A DNA stretch of 64,000 nucleotides from Aptenodytes patagonicus (GCF_965638725.1 NC_134951.1:104617811-104681810), one strand, 5' to 3'. Positions 37,101-52,100 are shown, numbered from the stretch's first letter. Notes: generated from the sequence alone by a model not told the origin. Program-made: numbers and translations.

Positions 37101-40100
37101 CATTTTTTTTATTATCACTAAGAGGCATTTCAGATCGCATAACTGAGAGGAAGGAAATGTGTATCTTGTGCTTTTACATCACTACATCAACACCTCCTCT
37201 CTCTATAACATTACGGGCGTAGTTTAAGAACAAACACTTCTGATTTTAAAGGGTTTTTTAATAGTTACAAATAATTTGTCATAAATGGTTGGCAGAACAT
37301 TTAGATAATGCTTTGCAGTGATTTTACATTATTTTGAACACACATTTCTACCTCACTAAAAATATGGGAGTTTTGCCACTGATTACAATGAAGTCATTCA
37401 CAGTTATACAGTTAACCTAAGAAAGTGACACTACTGTCTCAAAAGAAAGCATGTGCTTGTTATAGTGACTCTGACATTCATTAATATTGAAGACAGCTAT
37501 GAACTTTACTTACCAGTGTCTGGAATAATTTTGTTTCTATTTTTAGACAACACAGTTGATCGCTGAATAAATGCTGCCAAGACCATAGCCCTGCTGTCCA
37601 CTTTAACTTCTTGTTCCTCCTGACACAATATACACATAACAACCTGTCTGTGTTCAGCTACTCTAGTTTGCTCTGGTCCCAAGGCTGTGAGCTTTGCATC
37701 TGAAATGACAGGGCTAGAATATTCAAAGAATACTAGTGAGCAAATTATTTGAAAAACATTACAAATCAGATCATTATTTAAATGTGATTAAAGAGCTTTC
37801 TAGCTTTATGATAAATGCTCTCTGGCAAAAAACAGTTCTGGCATTTATACAACAATTCCTGTGTCCCCAGAAATAGAACATATTTTACAGAAAAAATTCA
37901 TACCCTCCCAATAGTATTACCCACTCCAGTTTAACATGGAAACTGTATCTGCGACCCTCCATCATCACCATCCCTTAAGTGCCCGACATAAATTCTGAAA
38001 ACACTCTCCACTTCCCCACAAAATCATTAGCATGCTTCAATTCGTATTTCCAGCTACAAGCAGATTTTCTTCCAGATCCTCAACAGACATATAATCAGCT
38101 ATTTCCAATTTACTATGTTTAATAGCATAGTCTCTTCAGTATTAACAACAATTTACTGGATGATTTTATAGAAAAAATTATTTGCCTGTTTATGTTGAGC
38201 ACTATGAGGACGGGACAAGGGAGGAATCAATATTTATCCCAACATCTTGACAGAAAGGGGAAGAAAGCATTCCATTTACTGCTGCTATTTTGGTCTCAAA
38301 AACTTACGCATAGTTTTGCGTCAAGACTAAAAAAAAAGCGCTTTTTTAAGCGGTAACACTAGGACAATCTGATGTAAAAGTTAAAAGAAAAAATTTAAAT
38401 TATATTCCTTTACCTATTTTCATGTACTCCGGAGGTTGAAGTATCTAGCTCCTCCAAAGTTTGCTGAAATAGTTCTTTGTTTTCATTAATGAAGTGCCGT
38501 TGCATCTCAGACATCTGGGCCATAATCTTTTCCCTGCGCAGTCTGGCAATCTCGGCTTTTCGCTTCCTTTCAGCTTTGTCTTTATCACGTGAACTCTGAA
38601 ATTGTATTGTTCGCTCGGTCATTTTTATAATCTTGTTACAACAGACAATTTATTTTAGCTACTGCTGTGTGTAACATGTACTAACCTCCAAACAATGAAA
38701 ATCTCATAAAAAGACAAAAGAAAAGTCTACCAAAAAAGTTATTTTGTGCCCTCTTTTCTTTAGCTCATGTTCAATGCCACATAGAACTGCAGATCCAGAA
38801 GGGTACCTCTCCCCCTCAACCTTTAACTGTATTTTGTATTTCTCTTCCCTTTCAGCATTCATAAGATAAAAAGGTAAGTAAGTGACAGGTCTCGTCTCTA
38901 GTGCTGCTCTTCCTCCAGACTAGCTGTATTCCTAAATGCACTACAGGGCTCCAAGGTCTTTGTGTAGTATCTAGAATGTCATGTCAAGCTAAAGGGATCA
39001 GCAGAGCTTATCTGGAATGACCTGCATAGTAAAAATACGTAGATACCATTTCTTTTAACAACTTTCCAAGGAGTCTGAAATTATGGGAAAAGCAGAATCA
39101 TTAAATGCTGTGATCAGTACTACAAACAGTTCTAAGGAGTAAACTTGCAAAAGATTTGGAGACTACAATATATAAAGCAAAGAAAAATAGTCCAGGGACT
39201 CTCCCAATAGGTCTTTCAAACAAATGGGTTTGATCTATAAGCTGTGAGACTGCATTTCAGAAATCAGTGCAATCAGTTTCCCATCTTTGATTTAGAGCTG
39301 CAATTAGAAATACAGTCCTTTGCTAGTCACAACCCAGACCCGTTTCAGATCAGCTAACTGTTACAGCTTGCTTTTACCTCCTCCATAATATTTCCTTCTG
39401 TCTCAGCCACAGGACTTGTAGAAGAGCTTTCTCTTAGTTTCTTAATAGTATTAAAAGTCTGTAAGAAAAAAAAAACAATTTGTTTGTGACATGTGAATAT
39501 AACTTTGTATACTATAATGCTGGCCAGATAATGCGCAGTGTTGGATTCCAGAAGAGGAAAAAAGTAGGTACAACAAATCAACATGGGAAATAAGGAAATC
39601 ATCACGATATAATTAGGAAAGTTTCAAAAATCTTCTTTCCATGATTTTCAGCAGTTATATAAAGCAGATTTACCTTCAATATCCATCTGATCATGTCCTT
39701 GTGCACTTCCAGATGAGGTGCGTTTTGCAGTGTTTCTAGCATAGCTAGTATACTAGGGGAATTATTGGGTGCCTCTCCTGGTCCTGAGAAAAAATTACGA
39801 CAACAATTGATTACACTGTTACCTGACAAACTAATCATTCGCTAACATTAAAAATAACAAAAACCAAAAAACAACACTTGTATATGTTCAGCAGCTGAAG
39901 AATTCCTTCAACAAATGGGCAGAATATGTAACTTTCATTCCCCCCTCTGCAAACATTTTCACGAATACCCTCTAAATCCTGAAAAGTTAGAGGAAATAGT
40001 CTTAAAAGTCTTGCTCATTGACTGTATTTTCTTACAAGACAAAGGCACTGTAGAACGTCCAATATTTTATTTCCCACCTATTTTAAATGGAAGAGTCTTA

Positions 40101-43100
40101 GCAACTTCCACATCTTGGCAAAACTAGAGGCACTAGTCAGAAAATGCAAAGGAGAGTCAAGATTAAAAGACCATTTAAGAAGGCAACTGCAGTTTTTGCA
40201 ATTGTAGCATCTGATCATGTACAGCATGTTGAGACGCTACTTAAAGATATTAAGAATCAGATCTACTGGGAATTATTCTGCTTCTGGATTTCTCCTCTAG
40301 AAAAGACCTTTAGTATTGCTAGTATCATAGAATCTACGCATATGTAAAGCACATATGTATAGCCAACATGGTAAAATTTTGATGGATAAACAAATACACT
40401 CTTCTGGTAAGTACTGTTTCAGAAGAATAAAATATGAGATACTGGCATTTTCAGCTATTTAAAATTTGCTATACATTTGAAAAAAAAAAAAAAAGGCATA
40501 CTTGATATTTTCTGAGTGAAGGTAAATGTTACAACATTCTCCTCACTGAGATTCTCCAGATGTTGTTTTTCTTCTTGTAGTGCCATTCCAAGCAAATGCA
40601 AAACCTAGGTAAAGTAATTCATATAATCTCTTTATATAGCTTGGGTAATTCATTAAGAGACAAGGAAGTCATACAATAGAATTATATAATAAGAATATAC
40701 TTGAAGTTATTTCTATATACACAATTCCAAAGCTACATTACACAGGAGTAACAGTGTTTGTTTACAAATTCTTGAAACTTCACCGGATAAAAACCACATT
40801 ATACCACTTGTATCTTTCTGTTTGCTGTCCTGTCTAGTGAGTGAGAAGTCAGTGCTTCTTGGCTTTCTCCCTAGCAATTGCATGTCATTATCACAAGTCT
40901 CTGGACAGAAGCATGATGCACACTTTAAATCCTTTTTACATAGAAAATTTAACTGACAAAAACTTAAAATTATTAAACTAAATTTATTCTAACACTCTAG
41001 AAACACATTTTAAAATAACGTTAACTTTTACGTCAGTAAAAAGCTGTAATCTCCTTGAACTTAAAAATTGAAATTACCCTATTTGGCACTAAAATAGTCT
41101 GAATGGCATTTTAAAGCTGAAATACTTAAATCTTGGTGGTGAACTCTGTCATACTGAATCAATCACTTTTGCCACCCCATACAAATTGCCAGAATGGTCT
41201 AGACAAAAAGCATTACTGAATGCCTGGAATCAACACTGAAACCCATGTAAGGAAAGGATAATCACCGGAAAAATCTGTAGCAGAACTGGAATGCAACAGT
41301 CTAAGATAACTAAAGTATCTCTAAAAAAAGTGGTAAAACCTGATTTGAGTCTTGAAGGTTTTTTAATTTGTTTTAATAAGTAACAGCCAATTTTTCCTCA
41401 GTCTATCACATCTGTCCAACAAAGTCTCATCAGATACAGGCCACCTCTTCCAGATGCCTCATATCAACCTTTGCACGGTGTTTCCAAAGCAAGAGTGGTT
41501 AACTTCGGAAAGATGCGGTCCAACTGCATGGCACCAGTGAACACAAAGCACTGTTTCTGAGCAAGTGATAGGTCCCTAATGAATTGCACGTTTTGGAGAA
41601 CACCAGAGGTACTCATATGGCTGAATATGTTTAGTTCAGTTTAAAAAAAGAAATCTTACTTCTACGCAGTTATTCCAAAGCCTAGCATTCTCACATTACC
41701 TAAATGTAACTACATTCTTCATTTTTGTTGCTATTTATAATACTGATATATTGTTCCATTTTAAACTTTTTTTGTGTTATACAGAATCGCTTATGTTAAT
41801 TTAAACTTAGCTATAAAAGGTAATATATAATCAATAAGACTGAATGTCAAAAAATTAATACTCAGTTTCAGAGCTGGGGGTTTATTTCAATGTGTTATTT
41901 AAAAATCCATCAATATTTTTGAAAAGTTTGTGTTTGGACACTAAAACAACAACCCTGACCAATATTAATAGCCCTTTGATGGCTGTTCACCACTTATCTC
42001 TGCACACCCCACAAAACGACCATCATGGACAACAAAACCTACAGTAACCCTCCAGATTTCTAAAGATCATTATAAATAGTGAGGAACAAACAGCTCAGTT
42101 GAGTTTCCCAAAGCTGATACATTTTCAAGTTAGAAAATTCCTTTCTGTAGTTTTATGATTTTTTCTAAAGTGATTTAGCCTAAACTGAAAACAGCAAAGG
42201 AACATCAAGAAAAAGTCAACGTGCTTTACCTAATATGCAACAACTCAGATGAACTCGTTCTCTACCACAATAAACACTAACTATTTCAACTGATTCAAGC
42301 AGAATTCTTCCCTCTCGCGTGCATCCCATTAGAAATTTACCTCTGTCTTCCATTCACTTTTAAAAATAAATTGCATCGGAGGCAGAGGGGTTTCCCTAGT
42401 CTTGTATATCAGAAAACACCATTTATTTCTCATTCAGAGTATCCTGGATATGTTAGATACCAAGTAAACAACCCAAATCTATAAACCCATGTTAAAATGC
42501 TAAAATACATATTCCTTCCTTTAGCATAAGCACAATTTTAAATAAGGAAACATACCCTTTGCAGCATGGACTCTGACCAGGCATAGCCATTGTGTTCTAC
42601 TGCCCACTGCAGTATAGTTCCCATAATGCACAGCATGACATCAGATTGCAGAATATTAATCAGACTTGCAAAAAGTGGGCAGAAAGGAGGAAGAGCTGGT
42701 GGTGGAAGTGCTGAAAGGGAAATTTGTGTGTTTGACATCTCAGCATCTCTGAAGTTTGCAACACCCATATAAAATGTCTGACTTTCAAACAGCTTAACCC
42801 AAGACAGTATACAGTTGCTTGATAAACAGTATTACAGGTTATAACATTCAACATGGCTGCATGTAACAGAAAAGCCAAAGGAATAAGCCTTTCAGAAGGC
42901 TGGTTCCACGATGGATCAGATTCCTGTCTATAACCAGGGAGTCATAAGGGAAATTGCTACATTTTCACCAGTTTCTGGCTAGCCCTAGAACAGGATGTTA
43001 GTCTAAGTGTTAGGGCAATACATAGTTTGACAGGTGCTTCCCTACCTCCTCTCAAAGAGAAATACCTGTATCTTCTCTGTTCTGTCTTTTCAGCTTTCTT

Positions 43101-46100
43101 TGTGCTTCCTCTGCCTGAAATAGAAGAATGATGCCAATATTACTCAAAACCTGTACAAATATAAAACTAATAAAAAAGCATTCATACTTTATTACATTGT
43201 TACTGTTTTTTCCCCTTTTTCCCAGCCTTAAATAAAACAGGAAAGCTTTCACGTCTTTTCAGTTTGTCTTACATTCTACTTGTAACATAGGGCCTGCATC
43301 TTCAAAATTAATCTTTCATCTTGAGCTAGCCTGGATTCTTTTTCTAGCATAAAATTGTAAGACAAGTCTGAGCTAAAACGGCAATTTCCATAAAGGTAAG
43401 TGAAAATAGAGATTGTTTAAATACTTTCAGTAAAATAAGACCTAAGAGAACCCACAGACAAGCTCCTGAAGCCCCACTGATTTCAGCAGCTCTGTACAGG
43501 ACACAGGATCCAGTGGCACAGAAATCACCGCGAAATCTTGGGCAAATTTTGTCAACATTCTCAAATAAGTTAACTTTTAAAAGTTAACTTTTAACCAGCT
43601 GATAATATTTCTTCACAGAATAAAGCTTTGGAAAAAAGCAAACCAAAAAAGTCACAAAATAAAAACCAGAAAGTTAAATTACTAGTTACCTTTGATTGCT
43701 CTGCCCTTGAAAAGTGATAGAAATAGAGATTGAAGTTCCTGGCACATTCTGGTTTTAGTTCATAGAGCCCTCTGCCCGTTAATCCAGGTTTCCTACAAAA
43801 AAAAAAAAAAAGAGATAAAAACTTATGTTCATTGGTTATTAACATCTGAGCATAAATGGTTAACAGCTAAAAAACACTGCTCAATAGGCATTCTAGAAAT
43901 CAAGTAACAGTATTAAGAATGATGCACATGAGTAAAGCCATGGGCGAAACACCATGACCTAGCCCCCTTTCTTCTATTCTCTCATTTTCACTAATTTAGA
44001 TATTGAATTTTTAAAGTTGAAATATTAGAATAAAGGGAAACATACTTGAAACAGGCCACTTCTTCAATCACACTTTCCATTCCTGTCTCTCTGTTCTCCT
44101 ACATGGAATGAAAAGGCAAGACAGTGTGTTACTGTAGTTCTTGGATTTAACACATTCAAATATCATACAACACTAGATAAGAATGCAAAACAAATGCAGT
44201 ACAAAGTCATTTTACTGGCTCTCAAGAGAACGCTAGAGCATGTAACAAGAAAATACGTTCAGGAATACCATCTCTGCAAAAAGTATTTTTAAAAAAAATC
44301 ATTTTAAGTGCTTAATTTCTACTGTTCTTCCTTATAATAATAAACTTGGATGTAACAGTAACAGAAGAAAACTCTAAGTTAGCTTACTCAGCCTATCTTA
44401 GGAATATACAGTCATTTTTAGGAATATACAGTCATTTCTAGTTTCTAGGCCTTTAAAATGAAATAAATACAGGAAAGCTGAAAAGACGTGTCACTGAAAA
44501 ATGGTAAAACAACCACAAAACACAGCAGGAGAAATCAGCTCAAATATGCAACACTGCTTCATACACAAAATACCTTTTAACATTCCCATCCCCTCCTGCA
44601 ACACATTCACAGCAGTTAACAGGCCAGGGAAAATGTATTTAAGACTGACAATGCAATTTAGAACTCTAGCTTAAATCCTAGTTTGCTCTTTCATCCAACC
44701 CTAAAATATTTTTTAAAAAAACATAATACTACCCTAAAATTTGACTTTTCAAATTGTTTAAGTTTAAAATATTTAGAACAATGACATTTCATAATTTATC
44801 ACTAAAAGTACTACCAATATAGTACAAGATTAACTTCTGAATTTTGATTGCCTTTGGAAATCATGTTTAAAAGATTACTTCAAAAATATTCTAAAAAAAA
44901 AAAAAAATTAAGCTTTGCTAGCCTATAAAACCACTCATACCAGAATTCAGACGAATGCTTCTGTCCACGCAAATGAAGCATTTATGTTACACAAGTCATT
45001 ATGCTGTGTCTGATTCCATGTCTTCTCAATTATTGTTAGGCTTTAAAATATAACAGCTTATATTTCCGGATAGCTCCAACAACCCACTTCGATGTGTCTA
45101 TTCAGGGTTTACAAGCAGACTGCAGAGACTGCTGGCCAGATGGCCTGATAAGAAACAGTATTAAAAAGAGAAAAGAGCTGAAGCAGCTCTCAGGCTCCTG
45201 CTTCTTTCATATGTCATTTCTTCTTCTATAGCTCTTTCCTACCTTCTCCATGACAGCTATTAATCTGTACTCATGCTAGCATAATCATGCTGCTCCCATT
45301 CCACATTAAGTGGCATAAACTTGCATAAGAAAAATTTTCAGCAATCAGCCTTATGAAGTTGAAGTTGCCTTTTTTTTTCCCCTCCCAAGTTACTTACATC
45401 TTCAGGTAATGCCTTTACCAATTCACTGTGAGCCATTGGCCTGATGCTCAACTGATGGATGATCTCTCGTTTGATTTCATCTGTTGCATTTACCTGTCCT
45501 ATTCCAGGACTGAATCTTTCGCCTGTAAAAATAAAACGTAACTTTTTTTTTAGGATTTTAAACACTTCTTTCTCTTCTTTTTCAACTTAAAGCAAAAGAC
45601 TGGAAAATAAGTCTCTTCTGTGAAATCTTGTGTTCACCCACCAGTTTTCAAAAATTCATTACATTAATCTAAGCTAGTTTCAAGGCTGTTCTCCTAGGAA
45701 AGAAGTCAGAACTACAGGCAGTTCAAAATGGGACTGAACTTGAGATGACAACGAAGAATGCTCATTCCAGACCATTAAAGAGACTAAATTTTAAAATTAA
45801 TGAAATGTATTCTGAACTTACCAACAATCATTATAATGAGGTATAGCATCTCTTCTATAAGAGTGTTATTTTGTTGAACAACATCCTGAATTAAAACAAA
45901 CAAACAAAAAAAGAATTTACATTTTTCAATTAAGGGTAAAAGAATTATTCCGTATGCTGAAAATATTTTTCCGTTGTTTCAAAACATTGCCTTAGCAGTC
46001 CCAAATTAAGCTATGCTGAAATGCAATCACAACTGCCTTAAACTTCTTAAACAATGCAAAAATTATGCATCAGTTTCTGACATTAACCCATTTGACAGGT

Positions 46101-49100
46101 AAAAGTATTTGTGCATATTTCAAACTGGTCAAACTGAATTAAAATAGGACAGGTTTTGCTTTTTTACCAACAAATTGCACAGTCTCGGTACAACAGCATC
46201 TGATACGCTTTCGAAAACAAAATTGCAGATTTTCTATTGCAGTAGTACATAAAATACCTTGTTAGTATTTTCTGTGCTAAATCTTTTGCCATAGTCTGGA
46301 GTACTAAATATCTGGTAAAGTTCAAAGCGACTCAGCATTATCATCAAGAAGTGATTTGGATCCATCATAGACACACCTGTCTAATAAAGAAAAAAATGAT
46401 TATAAACAGAAAATAGATTGTATATAAATATACAAACATGCTATAATAACACCCGATGTCCACAGTATAATCTTTATGAAATTCATTCCTCTTTCTATCC
46501 TGGGCGTGAAGATTTAATTACTTAAGTTTACTCTCTTAGGACTCCAATAACACAAGCGACAGCACGTTTGACAAGCAGGATCCTATGCTTTATCAATACT
46601 TTCTGATGCCCTTTTAAATGTAAAATATTCTGGGTTATTCCTTCTATCTCAAATACTCTAAATAAAATTCAATGAAAGACTTTTGGTTGCTTGGTTTTGT
46701 CTCTACAATCTTGTTCCTGCTGGCTCAACTTTTAGAAGGCATAATATCACTTAGTATATAGCACATAAAGATTTCAAAACAAAGGCTGAAGACTTTAGCA
46801 AGACTTCCCAAACCTTCCTCCAAAGAACAATACTAATGTTTCAATGTAGCCACAAACATTTACTTCCATTTCTGAAAACTACTGGCCAAAGTTTTTTCTG
46901 TTTATTAAACAATGTATTTAAGTTAGCCAATTACAAATATTTGTTGTTAGTTTACTATGGCTAATGGGACCATCTTTAAGACAGAATAATTTCCAACAAA
47001 ACTGAAGGTTATCTACCCAAATGGGCAGCTGCAGATGATCATTAAAAATCAGGGGCAGATCAAGCCTCAGGGAAATATGTCTGAAAGCAGAACTCAGGAC
47101 ATAAGCATCATATTGGGTATTGCTAACTATAGGTAAGATTTGAGGGACTTCCTGAAAAAAGATTTTGCTGTCTAGGTGAACTACGCACCCCGACCTGCAA
47201 ATTTTAGTTTTCGTCACTCTCAGTGTAGAAGTAATGCATCAGACCTCTCTGTGTCAGAGCTAAGTAGACTGCCAGATTTGTAAAATTTCTTCTGAAGGAA
47301 AAAAAAATAAGAAATCAAACACTACTATATGGGGTTCCACTTTCTATCCAGCATTTTAGATGCCAGCTTTGAAGTGACGGAGAAGAGGCAACACATGCAT
47401 TGAGTACATTACTGAAGACCTGCAGACTCACACAACCGCTAGTACAGCACAACCCATGAGTTAAAATATTACATTCTTGAAGATGTAGCATTACGTACAC
47501 ATTACACAGAAAATTCTGCACTTTCCACAGTATATTTATATATTTATATAGTATATAAAACAAGGATTGCAACAACAGTATTTCCTTTACGAATTATCCC
47601 ATAAAGACACAGATACAATAAAAAAAAATAGAAGTCCTTCCATAAAAATTGACTTTTTTCCTTGTCATTAAAAGGTTCTGATGGAGTTAAAAAGAAATGC
47701 ACACATATCCTGAAAATGCTTGATAAAAATGCAAACTGGTACATATGGTTACCTGAAGCATTACTATGTCCTTGTCAAACATCTCCCTCCTGCACTTCAC
47801 ATTATGATAGTAATAAATCTGAAACAAAAAACAAACCACGATAATTAACAAACATCATATTTAGTCTAAGCTTATTTTCATTCTGGAAAAATAAACTTTG
47901 TTATACAGTATTAGTAAACAAAAATTGAATCAGTGATTCGAAAAAATCATACGAATATATTTGTATGCAAAAAGCATTTTTATATAGCACAAAACAAGCA
48001 TAGTTGCTGGCTGGGTTGTACTGATCTAATGTCTAGACTGCATACACTTAGAAGGAAAAATCTTGTGGACCTCTTAGGGCTACATTTTAATATATTTACT
48101 TGTTTAGCAATTAACTGTTTGAAAGTCACAGGAGAGAAAGCCCTTGCAGTTGGAGAAATGTTCTTTCTTTGCTCCATGAATTGCTCCTTAATTATTTGAC
48201 ATATGATCTTTCAGGAATTGCCAGTTTCAGCAAAATGTTAATATTGTGTGTCCTGGTTTCAGCTGGGATAGAGTTAATTTTCTTCCTAGTAGCTGGTACA
48301 GTGCTGTGTTTTGGATTTAGGATGAGAATAATGTTGATAACACACCAATGTTTTAGTTGTTGCTAAGCAGTGCTTACACTAGGCAAGGACTTTTCAGCTT
48401 CTCATGCCCTGCCAGTGAGAAGCTGGGAGGGGGCACAGCCAGGACAGCTGACCCAAACTGGCCAGAGGGACATTCCATACCATGTGACGTCATGCTCAGT
48501 ACATAAACTGGGGCGAGTTAGCTGGGGGGTGGTGACCGCTGCTCGGGGACTGGCTGGGCATCGGTCGGCGGGTGGTGAGCAATTGCACTGTGCATCACTT
48601 GTTTTGTATATTCTTTTATCATCATCATCATCATTTTCCCTTCCTTTTCTGTCCTATTAAATTGTCTTTATCCCAACCTACGAATTTTACTTTTTTTTTT
48701 TCCTTCCTTCAATTCTCTCCCCCATCCCACCACAGCGGGGGGGAGTAAGCGAACAGCTGTGTGGTGTTTAGTTGCCTGCTGGGTTAAACCACAACATTGT
48801 GATAGAACCATACTTAACCCAAACCATCCTGGGAGTGAACTCAACAGTACTGCACCAAGCAGCAGCCACACCTCAGTCACTGCATAGCACTGAAATGTGG
48901 GAAAGGCTGATTCTACCACAATTAAGGAAAATAAAGAGGGCTATCAAGTTTCTACCTGGGACTGGGAACAATCTTCAGCGTGCTAAACTTTCCTCTAGAG
49001 ACACACCATTTCTCACCAGAATTACATGGAAGAGAGCTAGGCATGCCTTCCCTCTCTTCCCCATACTAATAATTCACACACAGATGCCCATTCCTATCTT

Positions 49101-52100
49101 CTGGGAAAATATCCAAAAGGAGCTGGCTGAACATGAGCTCTCCGTAGCCAAAGGAAAGAGAAAGGACTTCCAGACTGCAGGAGCCATATTACCCAAACTA
49201 AACCAGGCTCTTAACTTCAAGATGCTGACAGCCAGGGGAAATTAACACAGAGACTTATTTCTCCATCAAAAGCTATGCTGGTATTTCAGATTTGACTCGT
49301 GTCTACAGTAACATGGGCACTGCTATAATTGTACATAGAGCTCCTTTTGCTGTAATAATGACAATAAAGGACATCACCTTATAAAGATTCTTTAGGTTAA
49401 GAGGCAAGAAGTGTCAGAATGTAATATGTTTGAGCAGCTTAATTCCACCTCCAAGTACACATGCATTGCAATTATCTAGTGAAGATGGGGGCTTGTGGGA
49501 GGGAAAGAAGTTTCTTGCAAGTAAATCAAGTTAACACCTCACAGAACTAAATCCTATTTCTGTTGTAGTCTATGTCTTGCTGAGAAAATCACTTTAGATG
49601 ATCACCCTGGTGGGTGGCACTGATGCTACAGTACCCATTTTATAGTTGTTATGCTTGAAACACCTAAGACCTAATTCGTACAAACACAGAGAACATAAGT
49701 TTAGAGATGGATGGAGCTAGTCTCTGGAAGTACGAAAGAAGTAGGAGAGATAAAAGCCAAGAAACACTCAGTTCTGCACTGGTTCTAATGCTTCTGTGTG
49801 GTTTTCAGATTTCAATTACTTTATAAACATAAATAGTAATAGTATCTTAATGGTCCCTATTTTTATATTTGAGACACTTTTATGTGAAGGTGATAAATAC
49901 ATTACTGAAGATGCACAGATCCAATTCCGCACTTCATGCCGCTGTTGGACAGTATACAGTAAAAAGACTAGGAGTCATTAACTGCTTTATACTAAAACTT
50001 CTTTACACACAGAGCACTAAGTTCACTGAGCGCTGTAGCAGTCCTGAAACAAAAAAGCAACTTCTGACTAAGAAATCAAAGACCAGTTTAAAAGCACAAA
50101 TATTCAAATGATGTGAGTGCTGATATAAATGCCTACCTCGCATTGCCTTCCGTAGGTTTTACATAAGTGAAATTTGAAATCAATACAGAAAGGGGAAGTT
50201 TTTAGGTCCGAAATTATCTTGGGGGAGTTATCAGGAAACAGGGATTCCACAGCTACTATGTACTTACCTGATTAACAAGAGAGAACCCATTTCTTCTCCA
50301 CATCCCTGCATGCACCTGGGCACACAGGACTAGGCATCGTAGAGGATGTTCTATTAACATAGGCGGGCTAAGTTCACTCTGCATTAAGAAAATGCAATAT
50401 TTTGATATATAGAGAGAAACTAAAAGAAAATGGGACTGAAACGAAGGAGGATATTTGTGATCATTAAAATATTCTGGCAATGCAAAAGAGAAGCAAATCC
50501 AACACATGTATTACAAAAGTTTGATGAGCCTATTCACAATCTACCCAATTGTTATTAGCCAACCTTACATTCTGTCTTTGCTCCACAGAAGTACTCCACA
50601 AGGGCTTTAGTTTATTCTTAAAGACAGTAGGTTTCATATTTTAAAACATCAACACTATCAATTTAATAACAGTGTCATTTGCTTTCTTTCATTCAAAGGT
50701 TAAGTACTACTTCTTTCAAAAGACACTGAGATTTCTTCTCCCAGTTATGCTTTCTCCTCTTAATTTATCTTGTTCTTAACTTCCCCTTAAAGAAACAGCA
50801 TATCAAAGAAACAGCTGGGGAAGAAAATGAGAACCTAGGCCAAGGAGAAGGAATCAGATCCTGCCAGGAGTTCCTAAAAACAGTTTCTACTACAAAAAGA
50901 AGGTAATGCATGAAGAACGAAATACAAATCTAAAACCTGAGTCTTAAGTTATTTAAGAGAGCAATACTGATTGCTTATGCTCCAGTCATTAATATCTAGA
51001 CATTAATCTTTTAAGAGGTAATTTTACCTACTAAAGATAGTCTCACTGAACAGAATTTATAGCAAAAAGGTCCTTTGTTTTATTTAATAATATCCTACAC
51101 TTACATGACCAATTTCACATTCAGCATTAATTATATTTAATGAATATGCTACATTTAATTACATACCAGCGGTAGCAGCTCTGGAAACTTATATGCCACT
51201 TCAGTTTTACTCAGCAAAACATGCAAGCCTACATAAATACACAAAACAAATACATACATAATATTACACACAATATTTTATATAATTCAAATAGGACAAA
51301 AAAGGTCATCTAATTTACTACCAGACCACTTTCTGGACACAGCTACAAGTAAGCCCGCAGAATTATCACCCTGGAGCTACACAGCTATTTTCTGAAGAGA
51401 CACATTACAAAGCACACATTTTAGGAGAATTAATGTTTTCCCATTGTATCTGCATAAAACTTGCAGTACCAGTGAGATTTTTGCCTTTCTTTTGACTCTG
51501 TCATATCCCCTCAGCGACAGCCAAGAGTCCTTGGTCTATCAGACAAATTATGAACAACAGATACCTCATCCTTTCTACCAGTCCTTAAAGGTTTATAAAA
51601 TACCTCAGGACCTATAACGAGGCCCCTACAAAAGTTTTCTGGTTTGCTTTGTTTTAAAGCTACAAGGGTTTTGCTTAAAGATTCAAACACTCAAAGTTAT
51701 TTAGCGCTGAGCTGCATAGTATTTTACCTAAGAATTACCTTTTTCACTTCATTACCCGTGAATTTATTTTTATCCTATGACTTTCTGATTCTCTAAACTA
51801 AAATTCATCAGCCTTTTTTCAACACAACTATTGAACAAGATAGGCACAATACAAAGAGAAAGACATAGCTTAATTTTCCAGTGACACATTTGATAAATCT
51901 GTTCTCTAACAGAATGTTCATTAGTCTATTCAATCTGACAGCTAAACGTATTTCAAAACAGTCAACTACAGTCCGTATTTTGTTGCATTTCTTTTGCATC
52001 TCAAGTGGAAAAAGCAGCAGTAACTGCCTACAACACACCCCACTGACAAATCCAGAGACATGAGACGATCTCCCCCAGGCCTGAAACGATAACAACTTCT

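Noticed and set aside
37514..37699. Use of the nearer acceptor at 37700-37701 for UBR2 exon w24
   Set aside because: It would break the frame from w23. The acceptor giving a start at 37713 restores phase and adds the conserved SPV.SD residues.
38410..38622. UBR2 basic-helix segment as a separate small gene starting at the ATG at 38622
   Set aside because: The ATG lies in the intron just upstream of the w23 acceptor. The segment is an internal exon continuous with w22 and w24.
18677..48796. The two LTRs as the 5' and 3' ends of one provirus spanning the region
   Set aside because: They are 29 kb apart, each has its own distinct target duplication on both sides, and the DNA between is UBR2 gene sequence.
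48772..49245. 157-codon + strand open frame, the longest ORF in the window that is not exon-derived from a known gene
   Set aside because: It begins inside the 3' end of a solo LTR and runs into intron sequence. It has no recognisable domain, no splice or promoter context of its own and no family resemblance.
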